A DNA stretch of 9,581 bases from positions 1 through 9,581 of the forward strand of contig PMSP01000136.1 of assembly GCA_003168315.1 (NCBI GenBank), given 5' to 3'. The translations under genes were made by a program, and so were the position numbers. The stretch is from Opitutaceae bacterium (GTDB taxonomy: Bacteria > Verrucomicrobiota > Verrucomicrobiia > Opitutales > Opitutaceae). The notes under the pieces are model-generated. The model worked only from the letters and a program-made list of their open reading frames with translations, made no database searches and was not told the origin of the DNA. Below, piece after piece: positions 7,393 to 9,581 of the stretch (positions are counted from its first letter, which is position 1; each line of letters begins with the position of its first letter).

Positions 7393-8333
7393 AACTTCGA
7401 TTCGTATTCAACCCAAGGTCAGGGCGGCCCCGGCGGAACGCGCCGATACTGCCCATGCTGCGCAGCTTCATGTCAGCGAGGTCGCTGGACGCCGACCTCG
7501 TGTGCACGGAGGGCCCGGGTCATGCGACGGAGCTGGCCCGGGACGCCGTCGCGGCGGGATGCCTGAGGATTGTCGCCGTCGGAGGCGATGGCACCGTGAA
7601 CGAGGTCGCCCAGGCGCTCATCCACACGCCCGCGGCCATGGGCCTCGTTCCCTGCGGCTCCGGCAACGGCCTCGCCCTCCACCTCGGCCTGCCGAGGGCC
7701 ATCCCGGACGCCCTCGAGCTCGCGGCCGGGACGTCGGGACGGGTCGCCGAGATCGACACCGGGACCGTCAACGGCCTCGTCTTCGTGAACGCGATGGGCC
7801 TGGGCCTGGACGCCGATGTCGCGCGGCGCTTCAACCTCCTCACCCGACGGGGACTGCCGGCCTATACCCGCACGGCCCTCGCGGCGTTCTTCGGGCGCGC
7901 GACCGAGCGCTGCCAGGTCTCCGTGGGCGGCCACCGCGAGACCCTCGACACTCTGCTCATTGCCGTCGCCAATTCCGACCAGTACGGCAACAACGCGAGG
8001 ATTGCTCCGCACGCCCGCGTGGACGACGGCGTCCTGGACCTGGTGGCGGTGCGGCCCGTCGGGATCCTCTCGGCATGCTTCCTCGGCGCGAGGCTGTTCC
8101 TGGGGTCGATCGACCGCAGCAGGGGGGTGCGGCGGATGAGGGGCGCCCGCTTCCTGATCGAGAGGACCGCCGCGGGCATCATCCACACTGACGGCGAGAC
8201 CCACATGGCGGCCGCGTGCGTCGAGGTGATCGTCAAGCCCCGCAGCCTGAGGCTCATCGTCCCCTCCGACTGCGCCGCCGTCTCAAGGTCCGAGGAGCGC
8301 CCGGCCAACACGTTCGCCCTCCAGCTGCCGTGA
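7389..8333 (+). CDS. Diacylglycerol kinase-family lipid kinase (YegS/DgkB/BmrU-like)
   Basis: An ATP-dependent lipid kinase with the diacylglycerol-kinase catalytic domain, 314 residues, close to the usual 290-320. Visible features: FNPRSG (7-12) at the N-terminus; nucleotide-binding GGDGTVNE (65-72); GSGNGLALHL (90-99); ANSDQYGNNARIAPHA (194-209); and DGE (268-270) near the C-terminus, which carries the acidic catalytic residue in this family. GSGNGLA, in place of the GT.NDFA of classical DgkB/YegS, is closer to sphingosine-kinase-like members, so the lipid substrate is open. The ATG overlaps the preceding stop as ATGA and the gene's own stop overlaps the next start as GTGA, implying translational coupling. 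Between two glycosyltransferases and a PlcP-like phosphoesterase, phosphorylation of diacylglycerol to phosphatidate is the simplest role. Confidence 0.9.
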   Translation: MKLRFVFNPRSGRPRRNAPILPMLRSFMSARSLDADLVCTEGPGHATELARDAVAAGCLRIVAVGGDGTVNEVAQALIHTPAAMGLVPCGSGNGLALHLGLPRAIPDALELAAGTSGRVAEIDTGTVNGLVFVNAMGLGLDADVARRFNLLTRRGLPAYTRTALAAFFGRATERCQVSVGGHRETLDTLLIAVANSDQYGNNARIAPHARVDDGVLDLVAVRPVGILSACFLGARLFLGSIDRSRGVRRMRGARFLIERTAAGIIHTDGETHMAAACVEVIVKPRSLRLIVPSDCAAVSRSEERPANTFALQLP

Positions 8334-9187
8334 AAAAATTCCGCGCCCGCACCGTTGTCCTCTCGGACATCCACCTCGGGACGGTCGACTCCAAGGTGGC
8401 CGAGGTGAACCACTTCCTGCGGCACGTGCGCTGCGAGAAGCTTATCCTGAACGGGGACATCATCGACGGCTGGCAGCTGAAGCGCAACGGCCAGTGGACC
8501 AAGGCGCACACCCATTTCATCCGGATCGTCCTCAAGATGCTGGAGAAGCGGGACACCCAGATCGTCTACCTGCGCGGCAACCATGACGACATCCTCGGCA
8601 AGTTCCTGCCCCTCGAATTTGAGAACCTGCGCGTCGTCGACGAGTACCTCCATGAGGGGGTCAAGGGCCGCTACCTCGTGCTCCACGGGGACGTCTTCGA
8701 CACCGTGACGAAAAACTTCGTGTTCCTGGCGCATCTCGGGGACTGGGGGTACCAGGCGCTCCTCGCCATCAACCGCGCCTACAATGTCTGGCGCTCGTGG
8801 CGCGGCCTCGAGTACTGGTCCCTCAGCCGGGCGATCAAGGCGCGCGTCAAGTCGGCGGTCAGCCACGTGTCCAACTTTGAGGAGCACATCGCGGAGCTGG
8901 CGCGGGCGCGCGGCTGCTCCGGCGTCATGTGCGGGCACATCCACACTCCAGCCGACAAGATGCTGGGCGACATCCACTATCTCAATTCCGGCGACTGGAT
9001 CGAGTCGCTGACGGCCATCGTCGAGCACTGGGACGGCAGCTACGAACTGCTCGAGTACTCGAACTTCATCAAGGAGTACCCCTTCCCGGAGGGCAGTCCC
9101 TCAGCCGAGGACCTCGGGGCGGCCGAGGGGCCCGAGCCCGCCCCCGCGAGGTCCGAGGACGTCCGCAAGGGGAGTCCCGTCGTCTGA
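8330..9187 (+). CDS. Calcineurin-like metallophosphoesterase, PlcP/LpxH-like (COG2908)
   Basis: A two-metal phosphoesterase of 285 residues. Metal-ligand motifs appear in order: SDIHLG (12-17; Asp13, His15), GDIIDGW (42-48; Asp43), GNHDD (83-87; Asn84, His85), LHGDVFD (118-124; His119) and GHIHTPA (202-208; His203, His205), then LNSGDW (218-223). Such proteins are often labelled UDP-2,3-diacylglucosamine hydrolase (LpxH). However, the LGDWGYQALL (136-145) and YWSLSRAIKARVK (162-174) segments, the C-terminal region and the length look more like PlcP, the phospholipase C of Sinorhizobium meliloti and marine bacteria that releases diacylglycerol from phospholipids during phosphate shortage. Residues 240-285 are a charged, Pro/Glu-rich tail. 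The GTG start overlaps the kinase stop as GTGA and puts the first strand right before SDIHLG; no ribosome binding site is seen. Family certain; PlcP versus LpxH is inference. Confidence 0.88.
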   Translation: MKKFRARTVVLSDIHLGTVDSKVAEVNHFLRHVRCEKLILNGDIIDGWQLKRNGQWTKAHTHFIRIVLKMLEKRDTQIVYLRGNHDDILGKFLPLEFENLRVVDEYLHEGVKGRYLVLHGDVFDTVTKNFVFLAHLGDWGYQALLAINRAYNVWRSWRGLEYWSLSRAIKARVKSAVSHVSNFEEHIAELARARGCSGVMCGHIHTPADKMLGDIHYLNSGDWIESLTAIVEHWDGSYELLEYSNFIKEYPFPEGSPSAEDLGAAEGPEPAPARSEDVRKGSPVV

Positions 9188-9281
9188 TTCCGCAGCGGCG
9201 ACGCGGCCGCCGACCGGAGGGCGCCGCCTTCCGTACCCCGTTGTTGACAGGTCGCGCGCGCCCGCTCGTCGTTGGGCCGGC
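9188..9281 (+). promoter_or_regulatory. Intergenic region before mnmA, possible promoter
   Basis: This 94-base gap separates the lipid operon from mnmA. A perfect TTGACA (9244-9249) is present, but the position 17 bases further (9267-9272) is CGTCGT, with no resemblance to a -10 box. A GC-rich 6-bp stem (9195-9200 with 9222-9227) has a 21-base loop and no T-run. A promoter for mnmA and an end signal for the operon are expected here by position only. Confidence 0.25.
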
Positions 9282-9581
9282 ATGCCGAAACGAGAGCGAA
9301 TCCTAGTGGCCATGTCCGGGGGCGTCGACAGCTCGGTCGCCGCGCTCCTCCTCAAGCGGCAGGGGCACGACGTGAGCGGCGCTTACATGAAGAACTGGAT
9401 CAATGAGGACGGTGTCATCGGCGACTGCCCCTGGGTGCGGGATATCGAGGACGCCAGCCGGGTCGCGGACCAGGTCGGCATCCCCTTCGAGGTCGTCAAC
9501 CTCATGCGGGACTACCGGGAGAAGGTCGTCCAGTACCTGCTCGACGGATATGAGCGCGGCCTGACCCCGAACCCCGACATC
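9282..9581 (+). CDS. mnmA: tRNA 2-thiouridine(34) synthase MnmA, N-terminal 100 residues (continues past the right edge)
   Basis: MnmA (TrmU) adenylates and thiolates uridine 34 of tRNA-Lys, tRNA-Glu and tRNA-Gln in the cytoplasm. Its PP-loop ATP-binding motif SGGVDSSVAA is at residues 12-21, followed by the family features MKNWINED (36-43), GDCPWVRDIEDA (47-58), FEVVNL (69-74) and LTPNPDI (94-100). The window stops just before the LCN segment that holds the catalytic cysteine in known MnmA proteins, so its presence cannot be checked. The frame is open to the edge. The start is ATG 9282, eleven residues before the PP-loop, the normal position; no Shine-Dalgarno sequence is visible. It is probably a separate housekeeping unit and not part of the lipid operon. 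Confidence 0.95.
   Translation, partial: MPKRERILVAMSGGVDSSVAALLLKRQGHDVSGAYMKNWINEDGVIGDCPWVRDIEDASRVADQVGIPFEVVNLMRDYREKVVQYLLDGYERGLTPNPDI

Noticed and set aside
7862..9028. 388-codon minus-strand frame
   Set aside because: Antisense to the lipid kinase and phosphoesterase, both with clear motifs in frame.
9195..9227. GC-rich stem after the phosphoesterase as a terminator
   Set aside because: Only 6 bp, a 21-base loop and no T-run; expected by chance in DNA this GC-rich.

Overview
The window is GC-rich bacterial chromosome, densely coded, with seven confident protein genes and no RNA gene, mobile element, CRISPR array or long repeat that I can see. The taxonomy is tentative. The helicase and MnmA sequences, the duplicated anion-transporter permease and the general scarcity of Shine-Dalgarno sequences remind me of Verrucomicrobia, perhaps the Opitutae. 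That is recall and not a search result.

Layout. Positions 1-1664 (minus strand) hold the N-terminal 554 residues of an SNF2-family helicase that runs off the left edge. An AT-richer divergent intergenic region follows. Next, on the plus strand, come a 580-residue duplicated ABC permease (1799-3541) and its ATPase (3561-5009), which carries a C-terminal AAA-associated domain and a proline-rich tail. They form a two-gene anion-type transporter with no substrate-binding protein beside it. A perfect 9-bp inverted repeat (5049-5071) separates this pair from the next operon.

Positions 5072-9187 hold four tightly packed genes: a GT4 glycosyltransferase, an MGDG-synthase/UgtP-like glycosyltransferase, a diacylglycerol-kinase-family lipid kinase and a calcineurin-type metallophosphoesterase. 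Two junctions are 4-base stop/start overlaps and one is a 2-base gap. The phosphoesterase resembles PlcP-type phospholipases C at least as much as LpxH. Read together, the four genes look like a lipid-remodelling cassette: PlcP would release diacylglycerol from phospholipid, the two glycosyltransferases would make glycolipids from it, and the kinase would return diacylglycerol to phosphatidate. The enzyme families are well supported; the joint pathway is inference and is the most interesting idea in the window.

At the right edge (9282 onward) is the first 100 residues of MnmA, the tRNA 2-thiouridylase, a housekeeping gene probably unrelated to the cassette.
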